From: Thalassia testudinum
Taxonomy: Eukaryota; Streptophyta; Magnoliopsida; Alismatales; Hydrocharitaceae
NCBI GenBank assembly: GCA_037157565.1
Contig: JAZHRO010000013.1
Coordinates: 76,935,501 to 76,999,500 of the forward strand
DNA: 64,000 bases
Direction of reading: 5' to 3'
Made by a program: the position numbers and the translations under genes. Shown here one piece after another: positions 11,167-22,911 of the stretch (positions are counted from its first letter, which is position 1; each line of letters starts with the position of its first letter). The notes under the pieces were generated by a model. That model did no database searches and was not told the DNA's origin. It was given only the letters and a program-made list of their open reading frames with translations.

Positions 11167-12828
11167 TATTGGTGCAAGGGCACCACGATCGTTTATTTTG
11201 ATGATGACAGAACACTTATTATTAACATTTGCTTTTGAGTCCAAGATTTCAGGACAATTGCAAGTGGATACAAGTGTGAAGAGTTTGGATCCATGGCGAA
11301 TTGGAGGAGCTTGACGGATGAAAAGGAGCTTCACGAGGAGCGAAAGCTTGAAGAAGGAAGGAGATGAAGAATAGGATAGATTTCTATTCATCTTGTTCTT
11401 TGTATTATTATTTCTTTTGTTGCTCTTTATTTTCTTTCTTAGATGCATGTTAAAGAGCCTCAAAGTATCAACACAGCAATCCTAGGAACACTTGCACAAC
11501 CCTAGGATACTTAGGTTTTCCGTAGAGAACTTAGAAAATCAAGATAAGCTTCAAACAGCCTGATCAGACTTCCAATCTGAAAATCAGGCGTCTAATCTTG
11601 AACTTTAAGACGTCTGAATGTTGTATCAGACATCCAAACATTTAGGGCTGGACTTAGAGCCTTTTGTCCAGATGTCTTAGAAGGCGTCTGATGAAATTAC
11701 CAGACATCCAATCAGTAGAACGTTGGCTTAGAAATATGTTCGTTGAGGATTGACCTTTAATCTTCTATCAGACGTCCTTAGAGGACCTCAGAAGTCTAAT
11801 AAGTGAATGTTAGCCCTCAATTAAGCAAAAATCATTTCTCTTGAGGGATCTAGCCATTTGTGCTTTGGGAAATCCATTCCTGCAGTTAATTAGGCTTCTA
11901 GACGTCCAACCTATCGTCTGACCTACTTACACTAGAATCTTGTTTAGGTCTGACTCAAGTTAGTAAGGAAACCAGTCTAAGATTAGACGTTTGATTTACT
12001 TTCCAGAAGTCTTAAGAGTGTCTTCCAGACGTCTAATACTTTTCCCAGACATCTGATGACTCTGTCAGAATCATTAATGATTCTGATTACAGCTTGATTT
12101 GCCTTAGGTTTGCTCCCAATGGCTATAGAAGGCTTCCTAGGTCTTCCAAAGCCTGCTTAGGCCATCTATAAATAGAGAGGAAGCCCTCCCTTGTTACACA
12201 CACCAAGGAACACCAAGATACACCTTGCAAGACTACTTTCCACTCATATAGTGTCACTTTGATTTTGAGAAGAAGCTCTAGCTCTCCAAGCTTTAATTCC
12301 ACACCTGAGAGCTTCCTCTTCGCTTTACACCTGCTCTCCTGCTCGCGATTAAGAGAGTGTCATGCCAACGCATGGTTCACGCACTCATGTCTTCAAGTCG
12401 ATGCACTTCCAACAAAGGGAAGTTTCCTTACCTATAATAGTTAGGTTTCATATTTGTGGCTCTATAGGTTGTATTGTATTTTACTAAATTGGTTGGGCAT
12501 TCGCTTTGCGAATTCCCGTCTCCATTGAGGGACAAAATACTCCTCGTGAAGAGGAAGGGTTTGAGGTTACGCTACCCTCGTATTTGTAGCGTGGTTGTAA
12601 GAAGTTCAGTCACCCTCATTTAAGTGATTGGGATAGTGGATTTGATCGACTTAGTCAATCAGGAAATCCTAACTCGAGAGGATTAGGTGGTGATTTTTAC
12701 CCATGTTTGGGTTTCCACTTAAAAATACTTGTGCAATTGTGTGATTGTCTATTTGTGTGAGATTGTTTATTTATTTCCACTTAGTTTTCGCATCACGCAT
12801 ATCTTACCCCCTCCCGTAGGGATCTACA
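11167..12828 (+). repeat. Copia 5' LTR
   Basis: 1,662 bp, starting TATTGGTG (the canonical TG has mutated to TA) and ending TCTACA. It carries many AGACGTCT/GACGTCTG palindromes between about 11,550 and 12,060. The first 20 bases contain a TGGTG/CACCA hairpin. About 390 bp near 12,364-12,753 are missing from the 3' LTR. Confidence 0.92.
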
Positions 12829-12830
12829 GT

Positions 12831-12842
12831 TGGTATCAGAGT
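12831..12842 (+). promoter_or_regulatory. Copia primer-binding site (initiator tRNA-Met)
   Basis: TGGTATCAGAGT, two bases after the 5' LTR, matches the TGGTATCAGAGC complement of the plant initiator tRNA-Met 3' end except for the last base. Confidence 0.95.
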
Positions 12843-12883
12843 AAATTTCTGCTTTTCTAGGAGTAACATCCGTGGAAGATCTG

Positions 12884-14589
12884 ATGGAGGGAAGCAACTT
12901 TGTATAAGGATATCTGATGGACAGTCTACTACTCGTCCATCATTCTTCGACGGGAGCAACTACCCCTATGAAGACGTGGCTTCAAGCCAACGACTTCACC
13001 ATCTGAGCCAAGTGTGAGACACCATTCAACATCCCGAGGAGACCCGCAGCAGGATACTCGCAGTAGCAAATTTAGGAGCTTTCACTCAACGTGAAGATGA
13101 TGAATGCGTTGTATTGCACTCTCAGTCTAGAGGAGTTCAACCGAATCTCGTAGTGCATCACCACATACGAGATCTGGCACACATTAGAGGTAACTCACGA
13201 GAGTACCTCAAAGGTAAAGGCTTTTAAGATTAATATTTATCGCAAGATTTTGAATCCTTTTCTATGAGGCCTAGCGAATCCTTAAGTGAAATGAACACTA
13301 GGTTCACTCTCATTGTGAATGGGTTAAAAGCATTAGAGAAGACCTTTATCAAGGGGGATCTTCAAGAAAAGCTTCTTCGTTCCCTCGAACTGGAGTGGGA
13401 ACAAAAGGTCACCGCCATCGAAGAGGCAAACGAAGTTGAGGAACTCAACATGGAGGATTTCCTAGGCAATATCATGGCCTACAAGACGAAGTTGAAGCAA
13501 AAGAAGGACACACCAAAACCAAAGCCGAGAAAGGCTCTCGCCTTTAGAGCCGCATCGGATAGCAAGGTAAGTTCCGACGACGAAGACTTTAAGTTTTTAC
13601 TTAAAAAATTTTCCAAGTTTTGTAGGAACTCGAAGAAAGATAAGAAGAAGGAAAAAGAGAGCTCAAACCGTTGCTATCATTGCAACAAGAAGGGGCACAT
13701 TCGATCCGAATGCCCTCTTCTAAAGAAGGAGAAGAAGAAGGAGAAGGAGAAGAACTACTAGAATAAGGCATTCCAATTGACTTGGGATGACTCGACCTCG
13801 GAGGAAGAAGAAGACCTCGAGGAGAAGAGTGAAGTTGCTTGCATGGGATTCATGGCCATCGTAAGCGATAGCAACTCCGAAAATGAGGTAAATTCCTATT
13901 TACAAAATGCTTTTGATGAGTTATTTGAACCTAGTAAGTCACTTAAAATGGAAAACAAAAGTATTAAAAAGAATCTTAATCTTCTTAAATTAGAAAATGA
14001 AAGGTTAGAAAAATAACTTAAGGATCTAGAAACTAGTTCTAGTCCTAAGGATGATAATTTGTTGTTAGAAAATAGAGACCTAATCAATGAAAACAGTAAA
14101 TTGATTGAGGAGAACACATGCTTAAAAACTGAAATTTCTAATTTAAAAACAAAAATGCATGTTATAAAAGATGAACGTGCATGTCTTAGGGAGAAATCTA
14201 ATAAATTGAACAATAAGGTAGAAAATTTGTCTAGCCCTAGGATTGAGAAAGGATCTTCGTCAAGGAGACCCACTAACAAATCTGAATCCAAGCTATCTTG
14301 GATACCAAAAAGCCAACTCGAATCCTATTTTGTAGGTTTCAAGGGAGACTACAATACGAGAAATTGGACCTACAAGTTCAAGAACAGTCAACTCGAATTG
14401 GGAGAACCAAGGAGTAGACCAAGGAAGGAGACGAGGAGACCGACGAGACGACGAACAAACAACCAAGCCATCTCACGTCAACTGCCCAATTGGAGACCGG
14501 TGTCGATGCCCGGACCTCCAAGCTACGAATGGAAGCCCCATTCGGTTTGGCATCCACCTCCATATGGGCCATTCTATTGGCCATGGTAG
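12884..14589 (+). pseudogene. Sirevirus-like copia Gag, degenerate
   Basis: Capsid/nucleocapsid protein of the copia element. The N-terminal third (12,884 to about 13,240) has several stops and is in another frame; recognisable pieces are MKTWLQANDF, LSLEEFNRIS, and EIWHTLEVTHESTSKVK. After a frameshift near 13,240 one frame runs to 14,589 with only two stops (13,759 and 14,014): SLSEMNTRFTLIVNGLKAL, the CCHC knuckle CYHCNKKGHIRSEC (13,672-13,713), an acidic stretch DDSTSEEEED, and a long Leu/Asn/Glu-rich coiled coil (about 13,930-14,230). Both stops fit Gln codons hit by C-to-T. The coiled coil after the knuckle is typical of Sirevirus Gag. The last 75 residues are Pro/Trp-rich and no protease follows. 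Confidence 0.9.
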
Positions 14590-14619
14590 GTAAGGTAAAC
14601 CCTTTAACCTTATCTTTTT

Positions 14620-14914
14620 ATAGCACTTAGATAGGGGGAGTTAAAATTGATAAGCTATTTGTTAATCATTAAAGGGGGAGAACTTGTTACAGAGCTATAT
14701 TTCCTTTAGAAAGGGGGAGATAATTTTATAACTATCTTGTTGTTACAAAAAGGAGAATATCATTCTTATTAAAGTAAACCAAACTATAAGAGCATGTTTT
14801 AAGGGGGTGTTGTAGGAGAATTAAAATTGATAAAACCTTTTTGATAATGTCCAAAAGAGGGAGATTGTTACGCATTATTGTTTATGGTTTTGGCATCATC
14901 AAAAAGGGGGAGAT
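14620..14914 (+). promoter_or_regulatory. Array of six polypurine tracts before the copia 3' LTR
   Basis: Six purine runs: ATAGGGGGAG (14,631), AAAGGGGGAG (14,671), AAGGGGGAGA (14,711), AAGGGGGTG (14,801), AAAAGAGGGAGA (14,854) and AAAAAGGGGGAGA (14,901). Only the last abuts the LTR and can serve as the standard plus-strand primer. Multiple polypurine tracts are a described Sirevirus trait. Confidence 0.85.
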
Positions 14915-16215
14915 TGTTGGTGTAAGGGCACCACGATTGTTTATTTTGATGATAACAAAACACTTGTTATTTAACATTTGCTTTTGAGTCTAAGATTTCA
15001 GGACAATTGCAAATGAATACAAGTGTGAAGAGCTCGCATCCATGGCGAATTGGAGGACCTTGACAGAGGAAAAGGAGCTTCGCGAGGAGAGAAAGCTTGT
15101 AGAAGGAAGAAGATGAAGAATGTGATATATTTCCATTCATCTTGTTCTTTGTATTATTGTTTCTTTTATTGCTCTTTATTTTCTTTCTTTAATGCATGTT
15201 AAAGAGCCTCAAAGTATCAACACAGCAATTCGAAGAACACTTGCACAACCCTACGATACTTAAGTTTTCCGTAGAGAACTTAGAAAACCAAGATACGCTT
15301 CAGACAGCCTAATCAGACGTCTAATCTTGGACTTTATGACGTCTGAATGTTGTATTAGACGTCCAAACATTTAGGACTGGACTTAGAGCCTTCTGTCTGT
15401 TGATTTTAGACGACCAGCCTTTCGTGCAGACGTCTTAAAAGATGTCTGATGAAATTTCCAGACGTCCAATTAGTGGAACGTTGCTTAGAAATATGTTCAT
15501 TGAGGATTGACCTTTGATCTTCTATCAGACGTCCTTAGAGGACCTCAGACTTCTGGTAAGTGAACATTAGCTCTCGATTAAGTAAAAATCACTTCTCTTG
15601 AGGGATCTAGTCATTTGTGCCTTAGGAAATCCATTCCCACAGTTAATTACGTTTCCAGACATCCAAACATAGTGGCAGACGTCTAACCTATCATCTGACC
15701 CACTTACACTAGAACTCTGTTTAGGTCTGACTCAAGTTAGTAAGGAAACTCGTCTAGGATTAGACATCTGATTTAGTTTCCAGACGTCTTAAGAGTATCT
15801 TCTAAACGTCTGATAGTTTTCCCAGACGTCCAATGACCTTGTCAGAATCATTAATGATTCTAATTACAGCCTGATTTGTCTTGGGTTTGCTCCCAAAGGC
15901 TATAGAAGCCTTCCTAGGCCTTCCAAAGCCTTCTTAGGCCATCTATGAAGAGAGGGGAAGCCCTCCTTTGTTACACACACCAAGGAACACCAAGATATAC
16001 CTTGCAAGACTACTTTCCACTCATATAATGTCACTTCGATTTTGAGAAGAAGCTCTAGCTCTCCAAGCTTTAGTTCCACACCTGAGAGCTTCATCTTCGC
16101 TGTGCACCCACTCTCCTACTCGCAATTAAGAGAGCATCATTTTGTGAGATTGTTTATTTATTTCCACTTATTTTTCACATCACGCATATCTCACCCCCTC
16201 CCGTAGGGTTCTACA
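14915..16215 (+). repeat. Copia 3' LTR with internal deletion
   Basis: 1,301 bp, starting TGTTGGTGTAAG and ending TTCTACA. It is homologous to 11,167-12,828 but lacks about 390 bp near 16,140. It has small indels and substitutions relative to the 5' LTR. AGACGTCT palindromes recur between about 15,310 and 15,835. Confidence 0.92.
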
Positions 16216-17628
16216 CTAGCATCCCTACCGATGTCATGTATATCTTCCTGCACTTCATCAATGATCATTTCAAGGTATGGAGTCAAAATTTTGCCTTCAT
16301 ACATAAGCACATCAGAGGGTGACTCTAAATTAAATGAAGGTAGGTTGGAAGCAATAGATTTCGGGATTACCCTATCAATCTCATCCCCAGGCTCTTGTTC
16401 TTTACTCAAATCCTCCTCGGAGTCTATTTGTGAATCCACATAAATCTTAGAAGTTACTTCCACATTTTCCATTATTTCATCATGAGGAGGGTTATTATTA
16501 ATAGGAGCACGGAGGAAACCTAAGTTGATCAAATCTGTGACATCCTCAGGGGCTAATTCTTCAAATAAGATATAATCATCCTTACCGTCACTCTAAATCC
16601 CGAATGTAGGTTCCTTACATAATTCATCCTCCTCCTCAATTAATTCATCATTCACCCGAGAAATATAGTCATCAGATCCCTTAGGGCACTCTATCTTGGG
16701 TAACGGGTTTATATTTGTATCATCAAACTCCTCAGATAGGTGAAATGTAGGGTCAGATTCCCTAGAGGTGGGTTTAAGTTCCATTAGTTGATCATCATCA
16801 GAAGGGAGGGTAGGATTAACAACTAACTTCAACCCACTTCATCAAATGTCATGAAAATACTATCATCTAGGTTGAGGTCTTCCAATTGTACTATCATTCC
16901 CTTCTTTTGACTCCAATATAATTCAGGTGGATACTCAACTTGACCATCATCTTCCTCGGGTTGCCACCTTTCTCCATCCAATGCATAGCTACTTTCATTC
17001 ATATCTTCCTCCTTCTTAAGGCGTGGACCTCTCAAGGAAGTGTCATCTAGCGGGGAAGGTTCAAAATCAATCCTCGAAAAGTAGTTATTCTCCCTTACAT
17101 AATCCTCAAAATTTTCCTCCAACTTAGGGCGTGGCTCTCCCACGGGAGATGCATCTATCGTAGAGGGGTGCAAGTATCCTCAATGGGGTAAGTTGGGTGG
17201 CTAATGTCTTCTTTGTCTTGTTGGGTTGCTCTCGAAGACTCTCCTAAGAGTTCCATCAATTGTATTTGCATTTTCTGTATTTCTATCTTCAAGGTGGAGA
17301 GGTCATCATTACTATCAGGAGAGAAGTTAGGCTCAAGCTTATAGTACCTAGGAGTTTCTATCCAACTGTTAAAATCATTCAGGGAGGGTGGGTTGGGTAT
17401 GTCTTCAGTATGTGGGATATTGGGCAAGGCAAATCCTACTCCTAGGTTCTGCTCACTGATTTGGGGCTTAATTAAACCAATATTCCTGCAGTAAGGGTAC
17501 AAAGGATCCCAATGATTGTTATTTTGTCCATCAAAGGATGGATCATCTCGGCATATGGGATCGAAGACCGCAAAGTGGGGATAAGGGTGTAGGCAAGAAG
17601 TAAAAGGATGGAGGTAAAGGTGGTCCAT
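16216..17628 (-). pseudogene. Element 2 orphan acidic ORF, N-terminal part
   Basis: The product is not recognised. It starts with MDHLYLHPFTSCLHPYPHF at 17,628 and continues left with frameshifts near 17,165 and 16,830 and a stop near 16,593, then in frame through the copia insertion site to 10,783. The full protein would be roughly 600 residues. It is rich in Asp, Glu, Pro and Ser and poor in basic residues, with short blocks such as NLDDSIFMTFDEVG, ECPKGSDDYISRVNDELIEE and LEMIIDEVQEDIHDI. A helical patch follows LSTLKIEIQKMQIQLMELLG. It occupies the gag position after a leader related to that of element 1, so it is probably element-encoded rather than captured; that is inference. Confidence 0.65.
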
Positions 17629-18361
17629 TCTAACTCACACCACAGTCAAATTTCCCCAAGCAAACACAAATCAAAGGACTTTTTAGGTCTTTAATCAGTT
17701 AAGGCTTTTGAGATTTAAGTCCAATTGTAGGTGATAAATCAAGTTATCCAAACAATTACGTGCCTACTTGTCGACCTACAATATGCCTAAGAAGACCTAA
17801 CTGAGACTTAGGTGGTCCTCCCTAGCTCCCAAAATGTTTAATCACCACAAAACACGGCAAAGAGGGATGCAAGTAGGGTCAAGCCCTTCCTTGAAAGCAT
17901 TGCTTTCGCGATGCTTCTTAACCACCCTCAATCCACCAGGTTTGGAGGCAACTTCACCTCTGAACTAAAGTTTGGGTCACTTTAAATTCCAGTAATAGGA
18001 GGCTCTAGTCCTAACGGTTCCAAACCTAAGGAGTGTCTAAGTGCGTGACATGGTGCAAGAGCATACAAGTGTGCATACACCGTAAAAGGATTTTGAATTT
18101 TGAATCGCACACCATATTTGAAAATCAAGTCCTTAGTTTTTAAATGTTCCTCCTTGAATTTGTCCTTTTTCAGAAAATGTGACCACTTATTAATCCTTTC
18201 AAAATAATTTAGGTGGTCTTGTCTTTAAATCCAGATGCAAATGCGTGAACAATATATAGATGCAAAGTAAAAGAGAGAGCATACCTTGCCTCCTACAATC
18301 TTAAATGAGATGCACGTAAATGCAAGAAAAATAAATCTAGAGGTTGCTCATTCACACCTAA
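17629..18361 (-). other. Element 2 leader, gene-proximal part
   Basis: Non-coding stretch between the orphan ORF start and the solo LTR at 18,367. Parts are alignable to the element 1 leader (around 5,680-5,770 and 6,190-6,225), showing common descent of the two elements' untranslated regions. Confidence 0.55.
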
Positions 18362-18366
18362 ATGGT

Positions 18367-21300
18367 TGTTATGACCCGAACCTAGCCCCTTAAGGAACCT
18401 GGGAATGACTCGCCTCGACTAAACCTAAGACCTAGTCGTCCAACAAAAAATAAACCAAATGCAAGGATAAACATTTCCACAGACCACACATGCAACGTAG
18501 CTAAGCAAATAAGAAAAAGGCAGCAATGGAAAGTAGAACAGAGTTCAAGAAGAACAACACGCCACAAGCGGTAAAATAAAATTCGCTAACTAGCCATCAC
18601 AATCAAAATAAAAAGGACATAAAAAACAACAAGCTCCGACATATACCAGAAATACTCACTAACAATAACTAAAAGTCCCTGAAACATGAAGGAGAAACAG
18701 GCAAGCTACTACTGGGCTCGACTGGGCCCAGCACCCTATGTAGCCAGTGGCGCTGGCTACTCAACTCCCTAACCTGAACCTATTTACATATATCTGTGGT
18801 CAGCAAAATGCTAAGTAGAGTGTCACATAAGAACATTAAATGCATTTAAACATGAAAGAAAAGTAATAAACCATTCATGCATTTTCCAGTTACTAATTAT
18901 CATCTGTTTCCATTTATAATGCACTATGTGTTTAATTATTTACGTATTCAAGTAAGGGTCAACATCATCATTATTTAATCCACTTGTTTCCTAAGGGAAC
19001 GATCTTGATGTAGTTTTCCCCGCAATGCAAGATGTACACGTGACACTCTCCTGGCCGAGAGTACCCCGTGGTAGTCCTACACCCGGTCTACAACCTCGGG
19101 GTCATGGTCGCAACGTAGCGATGACTACAGCAGGCGCGATAAACTCACGTGTAGCTACCCCGCACTGGCACGCGGTCAATCCTTTCCGCTAACAGATAGA
19201 CCCAAACGTCCAGCATAGAATAGAACAAGGGCCCCACTCCTCAACTTTCTACGTATCCTCACCTGCGTATCCTCACCCGACTATCCTGGTTGGCCCAGTA
19301 GGCCTCACAGGAGTCAGTGTAGGGAGGCCAATCCTAACCCCGAGTCCCAACCCAAGGGGTGGCTAGCCCTCTCCCCACACAAAAGTGACAGTAGCTCTCC
19401 TCAATGCCACATACATGAGGGCCAGCCTATTCTCTCTACACAAGGGGTGATTAGCTCTCCTCGATACGTGCGTACATGAAAGCCAGCTTATTCTCTCTAC
19501 ACAAGGGGTGATTAGCTCTCCTTGGTATGTGCATACACAAGGGCCAACTTATCCTCTGAAAAAGGGTAATTAGCTCTCCTCGTGTACGCACTCCAGCCTA
19601 TTCTCTCTACACAAGGGGTGATTAGCTCTCCTCGGTACGTGCATACACGAGGGCCAGCTTATTCTCTCTACACAAGGGGTGATTAGCTCTCCTCAGTATG
19701 TGCGTACATGAGGGCCAGCTTATCCTTTGAAAAACGGTAATTAGCTCTCCTCGGTACATGCGTACCCGAGGGTCATCTTACGCCCAAGTTAGAGCTCAAC
19801 TAATTATCATGTCTCAAAGTAAGCGAATTATTCTGTAATCATCAGAGTTTCCATGTCACAGTACTTAAGCTATCTTTCTAGTTCCCCATAGAGTTCACTC
19901 ATAGTACTCGTCTCATTCATTACACAGCATCTATCTCTGTTCACATTCTGGTTTCTTATTCATATAACAGGCAGCTCGTGATTCAACAGGACAAGCAATC
20001 ATTACATCAATTTAAGTATTCAATTACTCACATTGGGGAATTTAACCATATGCATTCTCAATTTATAGCAAGCAAGGTTCATGCATCGAATATAAACATT
20101 CACATTCTCAGTTCTAGGGTTCATCTCACGTCCTAGGTTTCAAGAAGATATTTCTAATTTTGCATGCACTTTAATAATTTAAACCACAGGAGTAGAGATG
20201 ACCACTCTACCAAGGTGTACGGGAGATATGAGGGCACGAATAGCGGATCCCAAAGCCTCCGCAAGTCCCATGCGTATCACGGACTAAAACCCTATTCCAA
20301 ATGGTCAGTCAAACTAGACATTAATAACTTTGAGTAACATATCAACATGTCAAAACTAGCTCAAAATAGTACGGAAACAACTCCATCACATAGGAAATTC
20401 CGACAGAAAATCAACGGTACTTCGTTTGCATAAAACCAACTTCGTTTAGGCCCTAAATTGACCCAAACACCCTTCCGGGTTCACCTAAACCGAACCAGGC
20501 AGGCTGGTCTAGGTGGACCGGCTGCATGGTGCCTGCAATAGATCATTCATATCAATATCAGACGTCTGGGGTGAGTCTCAAATGTCTTAAAAGTACGCAG
20601 AACCTCACCTTGCTTTCCTACCTCAATTTCCGACGTCTAAATCCCCTCACAGCCGTCTGAGGGTGTCTCCAAACGTCTGGCATTACTCCCAGTCGTCTAA
20701 GAGGGTAGACAGACGTCTAACAATGCTTCCAGACATCCTAAAGTGCCTCTATCACCGTGCCAACGTGCCTTCCCAACGTCTTTGGCACCTGCAGGCATGC
20801 ACAGCAGACAGTTAATGCCCTACGACTACTACAGCAGGGTCTACGAGCAATAAAAGCTCGGGCAGGGAAAATACCTTGTATTCTACACACTACCAGATGT
20901 CCTGATCCCACTCTGGACATCCGACGACCCCTCCATACGTCTGGTGAATGTCGCAAACTTCTGATACTGCGGAAATATCCACGAGCAAAAATTCCTCACG
21001 AAGTTCCTTTCCTCGCGAAGCTCTCCTCCTCGCCCTTAGAGCTGCAGCAGCTACCACAATGGCACCCACAACAACTTCAGGAGTTCACAAAGCTCTCCCC
21101 ACGAGCTCCTCTAGCTGCTTCCTCCTCCCGATATCATGCTACCTCTTGAGCTCTTCCTCTCTCTGCTGCTCTCACCCTCCTCCCTCACTCACGATTGCAA
21201 GGTGGAAGAAGGGAAGGAGGTGGGTGGCTGTGGAAGCAAGGAGTGGAGGGGGATGGTGTGGGTGTCGTGGGGGGTGTTTGGGGTTTTATAGGGGAGGGGT

Positions 21301-21539
21301 AGGTTTGTGGGGTGTGCGTGGGGGCTTGTGTGTGGGGCCGAGTCATTTGCGATTTCGACCCCGCAAAAACCCATTTTTCCCCTGGAGCCCACAGAACAAG
21401 TCCCAGGGGGTTTAAATTACGATAAACCCCTCCAGACATCAAAAATTCTACACGGGGTCTTTTTGGTGTACAAAAAAATTATGAGAAAACCCCTAAAATT
21501 TCATAAAACCCCAAACGACCCTTGGGAAGGATCATTTCA
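18367..21539 (-). mobile_element. Solo LTR (3.17 kb), 'type A', nested in element 2 leader
   Basis: Flanked by the exact TSD ATGGT (18,362-18,366 and 21,540-21,544); ends are TG…CA. No retroviral protein is visible. Its left 1.8 kb (LTR 3' part) is homologous, inverted, to 46,950-48,496 and, in the same orientation, to 61,341-62,149: shared blocks include GTCGTCCAAC, CGCACTGGCACGCGGTCA and TAGCTCTCCT. That homology sets the orientation as minus. It contains a 7-unit tandem array at 19,391-19,785 and a cluster of degenerate GACGTC palindromes at about 20,560-20,960. The GC-rich open frames near 20,750-21,440 are not called genes. Confidence 0.88.
19391..19785. repeat. Tandem repeat, seven units of 52-61 bp, inside the type A LTR
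   Basis: Units start at TAGCTCTCCTC (19,392; 19,452; 19,513; 19,571; 19,623; 19,684; 19,742) and run through CGAGGGCCAGCTTATTCTCT to CACAAGGGGTGAT. Two alternate spacer types occur (ACACAAGGGGTGA and GAAAAACGGTAA). The related LTR at 45,977-48,496 holds only about two such units, so the array has expanded in this lineage. Confidence 0.9.
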
Positions 21540-21544
21540 ATGGT

Positions 21545-22091
21545 CGTCCTAGGGCATGCAAGTTCTAGCAGGAAATTCAATTTTTTTTTATGTTTTTATC
21601 TACCTTACTTATGAACAAACAAAGGAAAGGATAAACAACCACAAAATAAAATGAAAACCTAGATCTAAAGAAAAGAGAACAGGCTCCCAAAAAATTACCC
21701 AACACGGGCCTAAAAGAAAGTCAGGGAACAACCCCTCAACTGTACCCCAGAACCAGGGTCTCAAACTGAAATGAAAAGAATAAAAGAAGTCTAAGCTAAT
21801 TCTAAGCTAATATAATATACTATCCATTCTATCTACTCACAAAGGCATTTAAGGAGAGAAATACTCCTCCGTCCTTCTCCTCTCAGTGATGGAATCAAGG
21901 TCCATCACACTTCCACAATAGCTCCATGGGGTGGCAACAAGGTCCACCAGGCATTGCTAAGGTTAGTGTAACAACTCGTCTCCAAATATACGTACCTCGC
22001 ACCAAAATACAAATATATATCAATGATAATAGCCTTAAAAATATACCAATATAAACAAAAAAATGTGCGTAAATTTGCTAGGCATGTTTCC
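21545..22091 (-). other. Element 2 leader, PBS-proximal part
   Basis: Non-coding A-rich stretch between the solo LTR and the primer-binding site. No supported ORF or RNA gene. Confidence 0.5.
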
Positions 22092-22109
22092 TCCTCGACA
22101 ACGGTGCCA
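22092..22109 (-). promoter_or_regulatory. Element 2 primer-binding site (tRNA-Asp type)
   Basis: The minus strand reads TGGCACCGTTGTCGAGGA, close to TGGCGCCGTTGCCGGGGA of Athila/Tat elements. It lies two bases from the LTR end at 22,112. Confidence 0.8.
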
Positions 22110-22911
22110 TTTGAAAAGATGGTTTTTGCTTTGGAAGAATTTTCACACATAAAATGACGCGTCGAAATAGTATGTAAGTGGTGGAAAATTGCTAATCAAA
22201 ATAATTAAAATTACCACTCGAGAAGAGCGGGTCGTCTCCACAGGGAGGAATAGGCCAATTAAAACTCACACGAGTTAAAAACAAATGTTTATAATTAATT
22301 TCGCAAAGAAATCGAATCAAAATCGCCTTTTAATTTAGATAATAAAGCATGAACAAGCTGATATTGCATTTACGTGAAAGATGGAGGAAGTTCTAACAAA
22401 ATCACCATAATAGAATATTATTAAATCCAAAAATCTCCTCTCTCAATGGCACATGAATGTAAATTTTAATTCAGTAGCAACAAAGCAACTCCTTTGAGGA
22501 GCTACTACGCGCACAAGAGGAAGCAGTCAGCCGTGAGGAGCTCACCGGAGGTGATCGGCTTTGGGCCTCATCCGGTGGTGGTGGCAGCGCTGCGCAGGGT
22601 GGCTGGAGACAATGGGGTGGAGGAGAGGAAGGTGGTGGGTGGTGGTGGGTTGTAGCTCTGTTTGTTGTTGAAGCTCGGAAAGAGGAGAGCTCCACGGGTG
22701 GGTAGAGGCTCAGGCTGGAGGTGGAGCATGCGCTGGTGCTGGGCGATGACACATGCAGGTCTCGCAAGATAGAGAGGAGGCGCAGCGGCGATTGAGCGGA
22801 GAGGTGGAGACAAGAGCGGCAACTCTGTTGGGCTACACGCACAAAGGGGGTTTGGCGCTGCTGCTAGCTGCTACACGCGAGTGGGGGGCATGCACGGGCT
22901 AGAGGCGAGGG

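Larger units (their letters stand above)
11167..16215 (+). mobile_element. Sirevirus-like Ty1/copia element, gag only, nested in element 2
   Basis: Bounded by the exact TSD CTAGC (11,162-11,166 and 16,216-16,220). Homologous LTRs flank a 2.1-kb internal region containing a tRNA-Met PBS, a long Gag with zinc knuckle and coiled coil, and a series of polypurine tracts. Gag type, PBS and repeated polypurine tracts before the 3' LTR point to the Sirevirus lineage (known family features). Pol is absent: no protease, integrase or RT sequence lies between Gag and the 3' LTR, so this copy is non-autonomous or internally deleted. Excision restores the frame of the element 2 ORF, which confirms the boundaries. 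Confidence 0.93.

Noticed and set aside
19391..19785. CRISPR-like regular spacing of repeats
   Set aside because: The spacers are themselves repeated and the whole array lies in a plant LTR; it is an ordinary tandem repeat.
20738..21442. Open frames of 70-155 codons near the right end of the type A LTR
   Set aside because: They overlap on both strands within a TSD-bounded LTR, are Pro/Ser/Gly-rich low complexity, and have no conserved counterpart in type B.
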